Source: Pseudonocardiales bacterium
Lineage (GTDB): Bacteria; Actinomycetota; Actinomycetes; Mycobacteriales; Pseudonocardiaceae
DNA: 5,076 nt
Assembly: GCA_013695005.1 (NCBI GenBank)
Contig: JACDBJ010000546.1
Span: 1-5,076, forward strand
Direction of reading: 5' to 3'
Of the stretch, positions 1-5,027 are shown in pieces (positions within the stretch are counted from its first letter, which is position 1; the number at the start of each line of letters is the position of its first letter). The notes beneath the pieces were generated by a model, which ran no database searches, had not been told where the DNA came from, and saw nothing but the letters and a program-made list of their open reading frames with translations. The position numbers and the translations under genes were made by a program.

Positions 1-1
1 G

Positions 2-97
2 ATCAGCGGCGCCAAGCGGCTGCGACGGCTGGCCGAGCTCGTCGGGCCGCCGCCGGCAGGTGTCGACGTGGTGGAATGGCCCGCTCACGCCCAGTGA
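2..97 (+). CDS. C-terminal fragment of an unrecognised protein
   Basis: The window opens inside an open frame that reads 31 codons and stops at TGA 95-97. Nearly all third positions are G or C, as in the confirmed genes here, which supports real coding. The visible tail begins ISGAKRLRRLAELVG and ends VDVVEWPAHAQ. It has an amphipathic basic helix followed by a proline-rich turn and no diagnostic motif. I do not recognise the family, and the rest of the gene lies outside the window. It runs in the same direction as the lipoprotein and topA that follow. The 110 bases to the next start hold only a weak GGCCT/AGGCC pairing just after the stop, so no clear terminator separates them and co-transcription is possible. 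Confidence 0.55.
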   Translation: MSGAKRLRRLAELVGPPPAGVDVVEWPAHAQ

Positions 98-197
98 CAG
101 GCCTCCGGCGGGCGCCAAGGCCGGGCCGTGCGCCGTTTGGCCGAGCCAGTATCGTCCGCTCGTTCTGGTGTGACGCGCCCGCGTCACGACGATGCGC

Positions 198-203
198 GGA
201 GGA
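198..203 (+). promoter_or_regulatory. Ribosome binding site deciding the LP1 start
   Basis: GGAGGA lies 4 bases before ATG 208. It is the best Shine-Dalgarno match in this stretch. It selects ATG 208 over the in-frame ATG at 76, which would prepend 44 arginine-rich residues ahead of a perfectly placed lipoprotein signal peptide. Confidence 0.75.
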
Positions 204-207
204 CGAC

Positions 208-756
208 ATGCACGTACGACGGACGTTGGGGGCACTTGTCGCGGCGCTGGCGGTGGTCGTGTCGATGGCTGGCTGCGGCAGTTCCAGCGGCGGCGGTTCG
301 GGCGACGCGGTGGCCTTCACGGACAAGATCTGCGGCTCGTTCATCCCGTTCCTCGAGACCGCTTCCAAACCCCCGAACGTGAGCCCGAGCGACCCCATCG
401 CGGCGAGCAAAGCGCTGAGCACCTACCTCGGCGACGCGGTGACGGCCGTGGACAAGGCGATCACCGGGCTGGACGGTGCGGGCAAGTCGCCGGTGGCCGG
501 TGGCGACGAGCTCGTCTCCAAGACCAAGACGGCTCTCGGCCAGATCAGGACCGCGTTCGGTGACGCCAAGGCCACCCTGGACTCGGCGCCGAACACCAAG
601 CAGGCCAAGGCGTCAGCGCTGAGTAAGGCGGCCTCGACGATGTCCTCTCTGTCGAAGCTGCCTAACCCGGCGGCCGACCTTGCGACCAACACCGAGCTCA
701 ACGCGGCAGCGGAAAAGGCGGCGAACTGCCAGAAGATGAAGACCATCGTCAAGTGA
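208..756 (+). CDS. Small secreted lipoprotein (LP1), paralogue of LP2
   Basis: This 182-residue protein begins with a type II signal peptide: basic residues R4-R5, a hydrophobic core at about 7-20, then a lipobox M20-A21-G22-C23. C23 should be lipid-modified and anchor the mature protein to the outer face of the membrane. A flexible Ser/Gly linker (24-32) follows, then a helical, Ala/Lys-rich domain. The mature domain has only two cysteines, C42 near its start and C174 near its end, so a disulfide clamping the two ends is plausible. The core motif SPVxxGDExVxKxKTAL (94-110) recurs in LP2 at 4433-4996, and the cysteine spacing is almost the same (132 versus 130 residues). From memory, Streptomyces carries a similar two-cysteine 'small secreted protein' near topA; I could not check this. 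Function is unknown. ATG 208 is chosen for its strong ribosome binding site and the signal peptide. Confidence 0.85.
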   Translation: MHVRRTLGALVAALAVVVSMAGCGSSSGGGSGDAVAFTDKICGSFIPFLETASKPPNVSPSDPIAASKALSTYLGDAVTAVDKAITGLDGAGKSPVAGGDELVSKTKTALGQIRTAFGDAKATLDSAPNTKQAKASALSKAASTMSSLSKLPNPAADLATNTELNAAAEKAANCQKMKTIVK

Positions 757-816
757 TTCCGACGCGGGCTTGACCGGCTTACTACGCTGCCGCTCGGCCT
801 GTTGCACTGAGCGCGC

Positions 817-839
817 ATGCGTGTGCGTCGCGTGCGCAT
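817..839 (+). other. Dyad with G-U pairs after LP1
   Basis: This 23-base segment is symmetric about T828. ATGCG at 817-821 pairs with CGCAT at 835-839, and GCG 825-827 faces CGC 829-831. The three intervening positions pair as G-U, which is possible only in RNA. After opening a small loop, a stem of about 8-9 pairs remains. It lies 60 bases after the LP1 stop and could end LP1 transcripts, but no T-run follows. It could also be part of the topA leader region. The assignment is weak. Confidence 0.3.
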
Positions 840-886
840 CAGGCACACTGGCGAATCGGGACACCGTGCGGGGGAGTCACAATCGC

Positions 887-912
887 GCGTGCACTCACTG
901 ACGGGTGCACGC
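887..912 (+). promoter_or_regulatory. Perfect 8-bp inverted repeat upstream of topA
   Basis: GCGTGCAC (887-894) and GTGCACGC (905-912) are perfect inverted copies separated by a 10-base spacer. The distal arm ends 22 bases before the chosen topA start. The arm centres are 18 bp apart, so the element could be an operator for a dimeric regulator or a hairpin in the topA leader RNA. I found no convincing -35/-10 pair nearby, so I cannot say whether it is transcribed. Confidence 0.4.
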
Positions 913-934
913 TGGACGACGGAATTGAGAAAAT

Positions 935-3616
935 GTGGTAGCGGGACAGCGCGAGCCGGGCACCGGGCGGGTGGGGCGCCGATTGGTCATCGTGGAATCC
1001 CCTGCCAAGGCTCGAAAGATCGCCTCCTACCTCGGTGGTGACTACCAGGTCGAGTCCTCGCGCGGCCACATCCGCGACCTCCCGCGAGGCGCTGCCGACG
1101 TGCCGGCCAAGTACAAGGGCCTGCCGTGGGCCCGGCTCGGGGTGGACGTCGACCACGACTTCGAGCCGCTCTACATCGTCACGCCGGAGAAGAAGTCCAC
1201 GGTCACCGAGCTGAAGTCCGCGTTGAAGAACGCCGACGAGCTGCTACTCGCGACGGACGGCGACCGCGAGGGCGAGGCCATCGCGTGGCACCTGCTGGAC
1301 ACCCTCAAGCCGAAGGTGCCCGTCAGCCGCATGGTCTTCCACGAGATCACCGAGTCGGCGATCCGGGCCGCCGCCGCCAACCCTCGCGAGCTGGACCAGG
1401 ATCTCGTCGACGCCCAGGAGACCCGCCGCATCCTCGACCGGCTCTACGGCTACGAGGTCTCCCCCGTGCTGTGGAAGAAGGTCATGCCGAAGCTGTCGGC
1501 TGGCCGGGTCCAGTCGGTGGCGACCCGCATCATCGTGCAGCGCGAGCGCGAGCGGATGGCGTTCGTATCGGCGTCCTACTGGGACATCGCCGCGCAGCTC
1601 GACGCGAGCGCCGACGCGTCTCCCCGGACGTTCGGCGCCCGGCTGGTCGCCGTCGACGGCACTCGGGTGGCCACCGGCCGCGACTTCGGCCCGGACGGCA
1701 AGCTCCGCGGTGACGCGGCTCCGCTGGACGAGGCGCACGCCCGCCGGCTCGCCGAGGCGCTCGAGGGCGTCGAGCTGGCCGTCGCGAGCGTGGAGGCCAA
1801 GCCCTACACGCGCCGGCCGTACGCGCCGTTCATGACGTCCACGCTGCAGCAGGAGGCCGGCCGCAAGCTGCGGTTCTCCGCCGAGCGCACCATGCGCACG
1901 GCCCAGCGCCTCTACGAGGCCGGCTACATCACCTACATGCGGACCGACTCGACGACGCTGTCGGCCACCGCAATCGAGGCGGCCCGCTCGCAGGCCCGCG
2001 AGCTCTACGGCGCGGAGTACGTCTCGGAGAGCCCGCGGCAGTACAACCGCAAGGTCAAGAACGCCCAGGAGGCGCACGAGGGCATCCGGCCAGCCGGCGA
2101 GGTTTTCCGCACCCCCGGCGAGGTCGCCCGCGAGGTCGACGGCGACGAGTTCCGGCTCTACGAGATCATCTGGCAGCGCACGGTCGCCTCGCAGATGGCC
2201 GACGCCCGTGGCACCACGATGAGCGTGCGGATCAAGGGCACGGCCGCGACCGGCGAGGAGGCCACGTTCGCCGCGTCCGGCCGCACGATCACCTTCCCCG
2301 GGTTCCTCAAGGCCTACGTCGAGACGGTCGACGACCAGGCCGGTGGCGAGGCCGACGACGCCGAGTCGCGGCTGCCGCAGCTCAGCGAGGGCCAGGCGCT
2401 CACCGCCGCCGAGCTCAACCCCGAAGGTCACACGACCAACCCGCCGCCGCGCTATACCGAGGCGAGCCTGGTCAAGGCCTTGGAGGAGCTGGGCATCGGA
2501 CGCCCGTCCACCTACGCCGCGATCATCAACACCATCCAGGACCGCGGCTACGTGTGGAAGAAGGGCAGCGCGCTGGTGCCGTCCTGGATCGCGTTCGCCG
2601 TGGTGGGTTTGCTCGAACAGCATTTCAGCGGCCTGGTGGACTACGACTTCACCGCGGCCATGGAGGACGAGCTGGACTCCATCGCCGCCGGCACCCAGCA
2701 CCGCACCGACTGGCTGGCCTCCTTCTACTTCGGGGGTGGGCACGGCAGCCCGGGCTCGGTCGCCGGCCTCGGCGGGCTGAAGAAGATGGTCGGCGAGAAC
2801 CTCGAGGAGATCGACGCCCGCGCCGTCAACTCGATCCCGCTGTTCGACCACATCATGGTGCGGGTCGGCCGGTACGGCCCGTACCTGGAGCGCTCGCTGA
2901 ACGGCTCTGGCGAGACGCAGCGCGCCAACCTGCCCGAGGACCTGCCGCCCGACGAGCTGACCGCGGAGGTCGCCGAGCAGCTGTTCTCGGTGCCCACCGA
3001 GGGCCGCACGCTGGGCGTCGACCCGGAGACCAAGCACGAGGTCGTGGCCAAGGACGGCCGCTACGGCCCGTACGTCACCGAGCTGCTGCCCGAGGACGCG
3101 CCGAAGAAGGCCAAGCCGCGCACAGGGTCGCTGTTCAAGTCGATGTCGCTGGACACCGTGACGCTGGAGGACGCGCTGCGGCTGCTGTCGCTGCCGCGCG
3201 GGGTGGGCGTCGACCCGTCGACAAACGAGGAGATCACCGCGCAGAACGGCCGCTACGGCCCGTACCTCAAGCGTGGCACCGACTCCCGCTCGCTGACCGA
3301 CGAGGAGCAGCTGTTCACGGTGACGCTGGAGGAGGCGCTGGCGATCTACGCGCAGCCCAAGCAGCGTGGCCAGCGGGCTGCGGCGGCGGCGCCGCTGCGA
3401 GAGCTGGGCAACGACCCGGCCACCGGCAAGCCGATGGTGATCCGCGACGGCCGCTTCGGCCCGTATGTCACCGACGGCGAGACCAACGCGTCGCTGCGCA
3501 AGGCCGACAACGTGGAGACCATTACCGACGAGCGCGCCGTCGAGCTGCTCGCCGAACGCCGCGCCAAGGGTCCCGCGCCCCGCAAGCCCCGCCGCAAGGC
3601 CGCCGCCAGCACCTGA
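935..3616 (+). CDS. topA: DNA topoisomerase I (type IA), complete
   Basis: This 893-residue enzyme relaxes negatively supercoiled DNA by cutting one strand through a 5'-phosphotyrosine link and passing the other strand. The Toprim domain starts at RRLVIVESPAKA (15-26) with acidic residues E21 and D108-x-D110-x-E112, which hold magnesium. Type IA signatures follow: SAGRVQS (188-194), the active site GYITYMRTDS with catalytic Y334 and R336, and GIGRPSTYA (520-528). The C-terminal part has four repeats marked by GR[YF]GPY at 645, 708, 772 and 839, then a Lys/Arg-rich tail. I see no cysteine in the protein, so the four-cysteine zinc fingers of the E. coli enzyme are absent, as is known for mycobacterial TopA, which is of comparable length. 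The GTG start at 935 gives a short N-terminal extension like that of other actinobacterial TopA proteins. Its ribosome site (TTGAGA, 925-930) is poor, and GTG 971 is an in-frame alternative. LP1 lies upstream on the same strand; vapC converges 4 bases downstream. The last codons coincide with a 17-base repeat found again at 4320. Confidence 0.97.
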   Translation: MVAGQREPGTGRVGRRLVIVESPAKARKIASYLGGDYQVESSRGHIRDLPRGAADVPAKYKGLPWARLGVDVDHDFEPLYIVTPEKKSTVTELKSALKNADELLLATDGDREGEAIAWHLLDTLKPKVPVSRMVFHEITESAIRAAAANPRELDQDLVDAQETRRILDRLYGYEVSPVLWKKVMPKLSAGRVQSVATRIIVQRERERMAFVSASYWDIAAQLDASADASPRTFGARLVAVDGTRVATGRDFGPDGKLRGDAAPLDEAHARRLAEALEGVELAVASVEAKPYTRRPYAPFMTSTLQQEAGRKLRFSAERTMRTAQRLYEAGYITYMRTDSTTLSATAIEAARSQARELYGAEYVSESPRQYNRKVKNAQEAHEGIRPAGEVFRTPGEVAREVDGDEFRLYEIIWQRTVASQMADARGTTMSVRIKGTAATGEEATFAASGRTITFPGFLKAYVETVDDQAGGEADDAESRLPQLSEGQALTAAELNPEGHTTNPPPRYTEASLVKALEELGIGRPSTYAAIINTIQDRGYVWKKGSALVPSWIAFAVVGLLEQHFSGLVDYDFTAAMEDELDSIAAGTQHRTDWLASFYFGGGHGSPGSVAGLGGLKKMVGENLEEIDARAVNSIPLFDHIMVRVGRYGPYLERSLNGSGETQRANLPEDLPPDELTAEVAEQLFSVPTEGRTLGVDPETKHEVVAKDGRYGPYVTELLPEDAPKKAKPRTGSLFKSMSLDTVTLEDALRLLSLPRGVGVDPSTNEEITAQNGRYGPYLKRGTDSRSLTDEEQLFTVTLEEALAIYAQPKQRGQRAAAAAPLRELGNDPATGKPMVIRDGRFGPYVTDGETNASLRKADNVETITDERAVELLAERRAKGPAPRKPRRKAAAST
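3600..3616 (+). repeat. 17-bp direct repeat, copy 1 (end of topA)
   Basis: CCGCCGCCAGCACCTGA is the end of the topA coding sequence. It encodes the last four residues AAST and includes the TGA stop. An identical 17-base copy lies at 4320-4336 in the same orientation, 720 bases downstream. Identity ends abruptly on both sides (G versus C before, T versus G after). Together the copies bracket the vapBC cassette. Confidence 0.8.
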
Positions 3617-3620
3617 TCCG

Positions 3621-4022
3621 TCAGCCTTGGCTCTCGACGGTGCGCACCTCGACGCCAAGGCCTGGTGCCCTGGTCAGCCGGTGATCGAGTGTCAACAACG
3701 GGCAGGCGAGCCGCTGGGCGAGCGCGACGTAGCTGGCGTCGTACGGCGTGAGGTTCTGGCGCCAGTCCCACATCCGAGAGATCAACGCGGCCGTTGTCAT
3801 CCGCCGCACCGGGGCCATCGCCAAGTTCTCGACTGCCCGCTGTGCGGCAGCCCCGTCGATCACGTGCCGCAGCAGCCAGCCGCGCACGACGGACAGCACC
3901 TCGGCGTTGATCAGGTCTGGCGCGATCAGGTCAGCGTCAACGAGCAGCTCCTCCACGAGCGGCGCGCGCGGCGTCCGCATCACGATCTCGGCGAGCGCCG
4001 AGCTGTCAATGACGATCCACAC
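3621..4022 (-). CDS. vapC: PIN-domain ribonuclease toxin (VapC-like)
   Basis: This 133-residue protein is a PIN-domain toxin, expected to cut RNA (often tRNA or rRNA in this family) in a magnesium-dependent way when free of its antitoxin. The typical N-terminal strand WIVIDSSALAEI carries the first acid D6. E41 in INAEVLSVV, D95 in LTPYDASYVALA and D113 in LLTLDHRL complete the four-acid active site. Length and order fit a complete VapC, so the nuclease appears intact. The GTG start at 4022-4020 is chosen because it begins directly at the first PIN strand; a weak GGA lies 5 bases upstream. The frame stays open further upstream, but that extension only mirrors vapB in another frame. The start overlaps the end of vapB by 17 bases, suggesting translational coupling. 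Its stop is 4 bases from the topA stop, so the two transcripts converge. The target RNA cannot be told from sequence. Confidence 0.88.
   Translation of the reverse strand: MWIVIDSSALAEIVMRTPRAPLVEELLVDADLIAPDLINAEVLSVVRGWLLRHVIDGAAAQRAVENLAMAPVRRMTTAALISRMWDWRQNLTPYDASYVALAQRLACPLLTLDHRLTRAPGLGVEVRTVESQG
3625..3660. terminator. Nested dyad just after topA, inside the vapC 3' end
   Basis: CCTTGGC (3625-3631) and GCCAAGG (3654-3660) are perfect inverted 7-bp arms. Between them lies the perfect 10-bp palindrome GGTGCGCACC (3639-3648). The element starts 9 bases after the topA stop but encodes the last residues of vapC on the other strand. It could end topA transcripts. There is no T-run, and the loop between the outer arms is long (22 bases), so terminator function is uncertain. 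Confidence 0.35.
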
Positions 4023-4266
4023 GGTGATCCAGATCGTGCTGCCGGCGGCGACGCTGCTCATCGAGAATCTCGGCGGCCGGCGGGAGATCGGCGACGCTGG
4101 GCTGGCTGTGCAGCGTCTCCAACCACTCCCGCTGGCTCGGCACGGCAAGGTCACGGCGAAGGACCTGCAGCACGTAGCCCTGCAGGTCCATCCCCTCGGC
4201 TGTTGCCCGTCGGCGCAAGGCCTCGTGCAGCTCAGCGGGAACGTTTTTCACCTGGATCGCGCCCAT
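4006..4266 (-). CDS. vapB: Ribbon-helix-helix antitoxin (VapB/FitA-like)
   Basis: This 86-residue protein has the layout of a VapB antitoxin. An N-terminal ribbon-helix-helix DNA-binding domain (about 3-41) starts with the strand AIQVKNVP, followed by the helix AELHEALRRRATAEG and a second helix from about D27 to L40. The C-terminal half (about 45-86) is charged and probably wraps around and blocks the toxin. The family acts as a dimer that neutralises VapC and, with it, represses its own promoter. It is the first gene of a two-gene operon and overlaps vapC by 17 bases. ATG 4266 is preceded directly by AGGTGG with no spacer, too close for a normal ribosome site. A leaderless transcript starting at the ATG is plausible, because a -10-like TAGCGT ends 6 bases upstream. 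Confidence 0.85.
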   Translation of the reverse strand: MGAIQVKNVPAELHEALRRRATAEGMDLQGYVLQVLRRDLAVPSQREWLETLHSQPSVADLPPAAEILDEQRRRRQHDLDHRVDRH

Positions 4267-4272
4267 CCACCT

Positions 4273-4278
4273 ACGCTA
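4273..4278 (-). promoter_or_regulatory. Candidate -10 box for a leaderless vapBC transcript
   Basis: TAGCGT on the minus strand fits the actinobacterial TANNNT -10 pattern. Six bases separate it from the A of the vapB ATG, the distance expected if transcription begins at the start codon itself. No convincing -35 hexamer is seen 16-19 bases further upstream, where the palindromic operator lies instead. Confidence 0.45.
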
Positions 4279-4296
4279 GCATGCTGGTGGCATGCC
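4278..4296. promoter_or_regulatory. Twin-palindrome operator candidate for vapBC
   Basis: Two perfect 8-bp palindromes, AGCATGCT (4278-4285) and GGCATGCC (4289-4296), share the core GCATGC and are separated by three bases. Their centres are 11 bp apart, about one helical turn, so two ribbon-helix-helix dimers could bind the same DNA face. They lie immediately upstream of the candidate -10 box, where bound VapB or VapBC would block RNA polymerase. Autoregulation is established for the family; the assignment of this site is inference. Confidence 0.5.
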
Positions 4297-4319
4297 ATAG
4301 TGGTGTCCGACCGGGGCGC

Positions 4320-4336
4320 CCGCCGCCAGCACCTGA
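4320..4336 (+). repeat. 17-bp direct repeat, copy 2 (orphan topA end)
   Basis: This is an exact copy of the last 17 bases of topA including TGA, in the same orientation, but it follows the vapBC promoter rather than a topA coding sequence. It lies in non-coding DNA between vapB and LP2. The strong stem-loop at 4346-4370 begins 9 bases later. Confidence 0.8.
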
Positions 4337-4345
4337 GCCCCGGCC

Positions 4346-4370
4346 GCCGGTGCTCGGCGGGAGCACCGGT
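4346..4370 (+). terminator. Strong GC-rich stem-loop, possible displaced topA terminator
   Basis: CCGGTGCTC (4347-4355) pairs perfectly with GAGCACCGG (4361-4369) across the 5-base loop GGCGG. A G-U pair (4346/4370) extends the stem to ten pairs. This is the strongest hairpin in the window. No T-run follows, which is common among actinobacterial terminators. No gene on the plus strand now ends just before it, but it stands 9 bases after the orphan copy of the topA end, as a topA terminator would if vapBC were absent. It could instead act in the LP2 promoter region. Confidence 0.5.
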
Positions 4371-4394
4371 CCTGATAGCGTGCGCCGCTTCACG

Positions 4395-4416
4395 GGTGGT
4401 GCGCCATTGCACCATC
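4395..4416 (+). promoter_or_regulatory. Stem-loop in the LP2 leader region
   Basis: TGGTGC (4397-4402) pairs with GCACCA (4409-4414) across the 6-base loop GCCATT. A G-U pair and a G-C pair at the base extend it to 8 pairs. It ends 5 bases before the G-run at 4422-4426 that serves as the LP2 ribosome binding site, so it could influence translation. A TANNNT hexamer, TAGCGT at 4376-4381, lies just upstream but has no matching -35 box. Confidence 0.3.
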
Positions 4417-4432
4417 GGGCTGGGGGCTGAGC

Positions 4433-4996
4433 ATGCACGCGCGGAGAATCACACGTCGGCTGGCGGTCGTGGCGGCAGTCGTCGCGGTCGGCGCACTGAC
4501 CGGGGGCTGTGGCCAGACCGCTGGCAGCCCGGCCGCTGCACCGACGCCCACCCTCACCGCCGCGGAGTGGACCGAGCAGTTCTGCAGCGCCTTGCTCGCA
4601 GCGAAGGTCCCCTCGGACGTCCCAACACTGGACCGTCTCAACCGCTCGGACATCCCTGCTGTCACGAAGGCGCTGGATGCCGGGATCAACGCCTACGGCG
4701 CCGGGGTCAGCGCATTCGACAAGCTGGGTCCGTCGCCGGTGAAGTCCGGCGACGAGGCCGTCGCGAAGTTCAAGACGGCACTGGTGAAGTTCAAGGACGT
4801 ACTGACCGCAGCCAGGGACAAGATCGCCGGCCTTCCGTCGGACGACCCGGCCACCGCGGCGACCGCGGACCAGGTGCTGGACGCCGCAAACGCGGAGGGC
4901 AAGGCTGCGCGGCCCGACGTATCAGGGCTCGACGACACCGACCTCAAAGCGGCCGCAGCCTCTGCCCCGAGCTGTAAGGCCGCGGGGGTCAACTGA
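4433..4996 (+). CDS. Small secreted lipoprotein (LP2), paralogue of LP1
   Basis: This 187-residue protein starts with a basic segment (R4, R5, R8, R9), a hydrophobic core (about 10-22) and a lipobox-like T23-G24-G25-C26, so it should be exported and lipid-anchored at C26. The residue at -3 is a threonine rather than the usual leucine, a slightly atypical lipobox. An Ala/Pro/Thr linker (29-42) leads to a helical, Ala/Lys/Asp-rich domain with just two cysteines, C51 and C181. It shares with LP1 an opening of the form [FW]T[DE]x[IF]C, the core SPVxxGDExVxKxKTAL (101-117) and a cysteine a few residues from the end. The two are diverged paralogues on either side of topA-vapBC. ATG 4433 is preceded by GGGGG at 4422-4426 with 6 bases of spacing. 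It converges with the gene ending at 5020. Its role is unknown; binding of a ligand or partner in the envelope would be a guess. Confidence 0.85.
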   Translation: MHARRITRRLAVVAAVVAVGALTGGCGQTAGSPAAAPTPTLTAAEWTEQFCSALLAAKVPSDVPTLDRLNRSDIPAVTKALDAGINAYGAGVSAFDKLGPSPVKSGDEAVAKFKTALVKFKDVLTAARDKIAGLPSDDPATAATADQVLDAANAEGKAARPDVSGLDDTDLKAAAASAPSCKAAGVN

Positions 4997-5014
4997 CCGC
5001 CCGGCTGTGACCCG

Positions 5015-5027
5015 CCGGCTCAGCCGG
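5015..5027. terminator. Short stem-loop between LP2 and the convergent gene
   Basis: CCGGC (5015-5019) pairs with GCCGG (5023-5027) across the loop TCA, which is itself the reverse complement of the minus-strand stop codon. It lies 18 bases after the LP2 stop and could serve as a compact two-way terminator for the convergent pair. The stem is only five pairs and no T-run follows. Confidence 0.35.

Larger units (their letters stand above)
3617..4336. mobile_element. Putative inserted vapBC cassette at the topA 3' end
   Basis: This 720-base unit contains vapC, vapB, the vapBC promoter and one copy of the 17-base topA-end repeat. If the unit is removed between the repeats, topA keeps its exact end and stop and is followed 9 bases later by the strong stem-loop at 4346-4370. 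The cassette genes show somewhat more A/T-ending codons (for example ATT, GTT, TTG, ACA, CAA) than topA, by eye. No integrase, transposase or terminal inverted repeat is visible, so any mobility would depend on functions elsewhere, or the arrangement may reflect a single ancient recombination event. This is an inference from the repeat architecture. Confidence 0.35.

Noticed and set aside
76..207. N-terminal extension of LP1 from ATG 76
   Set aside because: It would bury the signal peptide behind 44 Arg-rich residues and overlaps the stop of the upstream gene. ATG 208 has a strong GGAGGA site and starts the signal peptide correctly.
769..788. Possible topA promoter from TTGACC (770-775) and TACGCT (783-788)
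   Set aside because: The two hexamers are only 7 bases apart, far too close for a sigma-70-type promoter, and no TANNNT box lies at the right distance from TTGACC.
817..1041. A 74-codon plus-strand frame across the topA start
   Set aside because: It overlaps the topA N-terminus in another frame, has no ribosome site and gives a low-complexity Arg-rich translation.
1244..3658. An 804-codon open frame on the minus strand opposite topA
   Set aside because: It is antisense to an unmistakable topA, is dominated by Arg, Ala, Gly, Val and Leu, and has no recognisable motif. Long antisense frames are a usual by-product of strong G/C third-position bias.
2554..3684. A 376-codon plus-strand frame overlapping the end of topA
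   Set aside because: It is a shifted frame of topA with Arg/Ala/Gly-rich low-complexity translation. The topA frame stays intact with its four repeats in register.
3909..3932. Direct repeat GATCAGGTC (3909-3917 and 3924-3932) inside vapC
   Set aside because: The copies are 15 bases apart, in frame, and encode the local DLI-x-x-DLI pattern of the protein. A short coding coincidence is enough to explain them.
4023..4154. Upstream extension of vapC to ATG 4154
   Set aside because: The extra 44 residues are an out-of-frame reading of vapB and lack PIN features. GTG 4022 begins at the first PIN strand.
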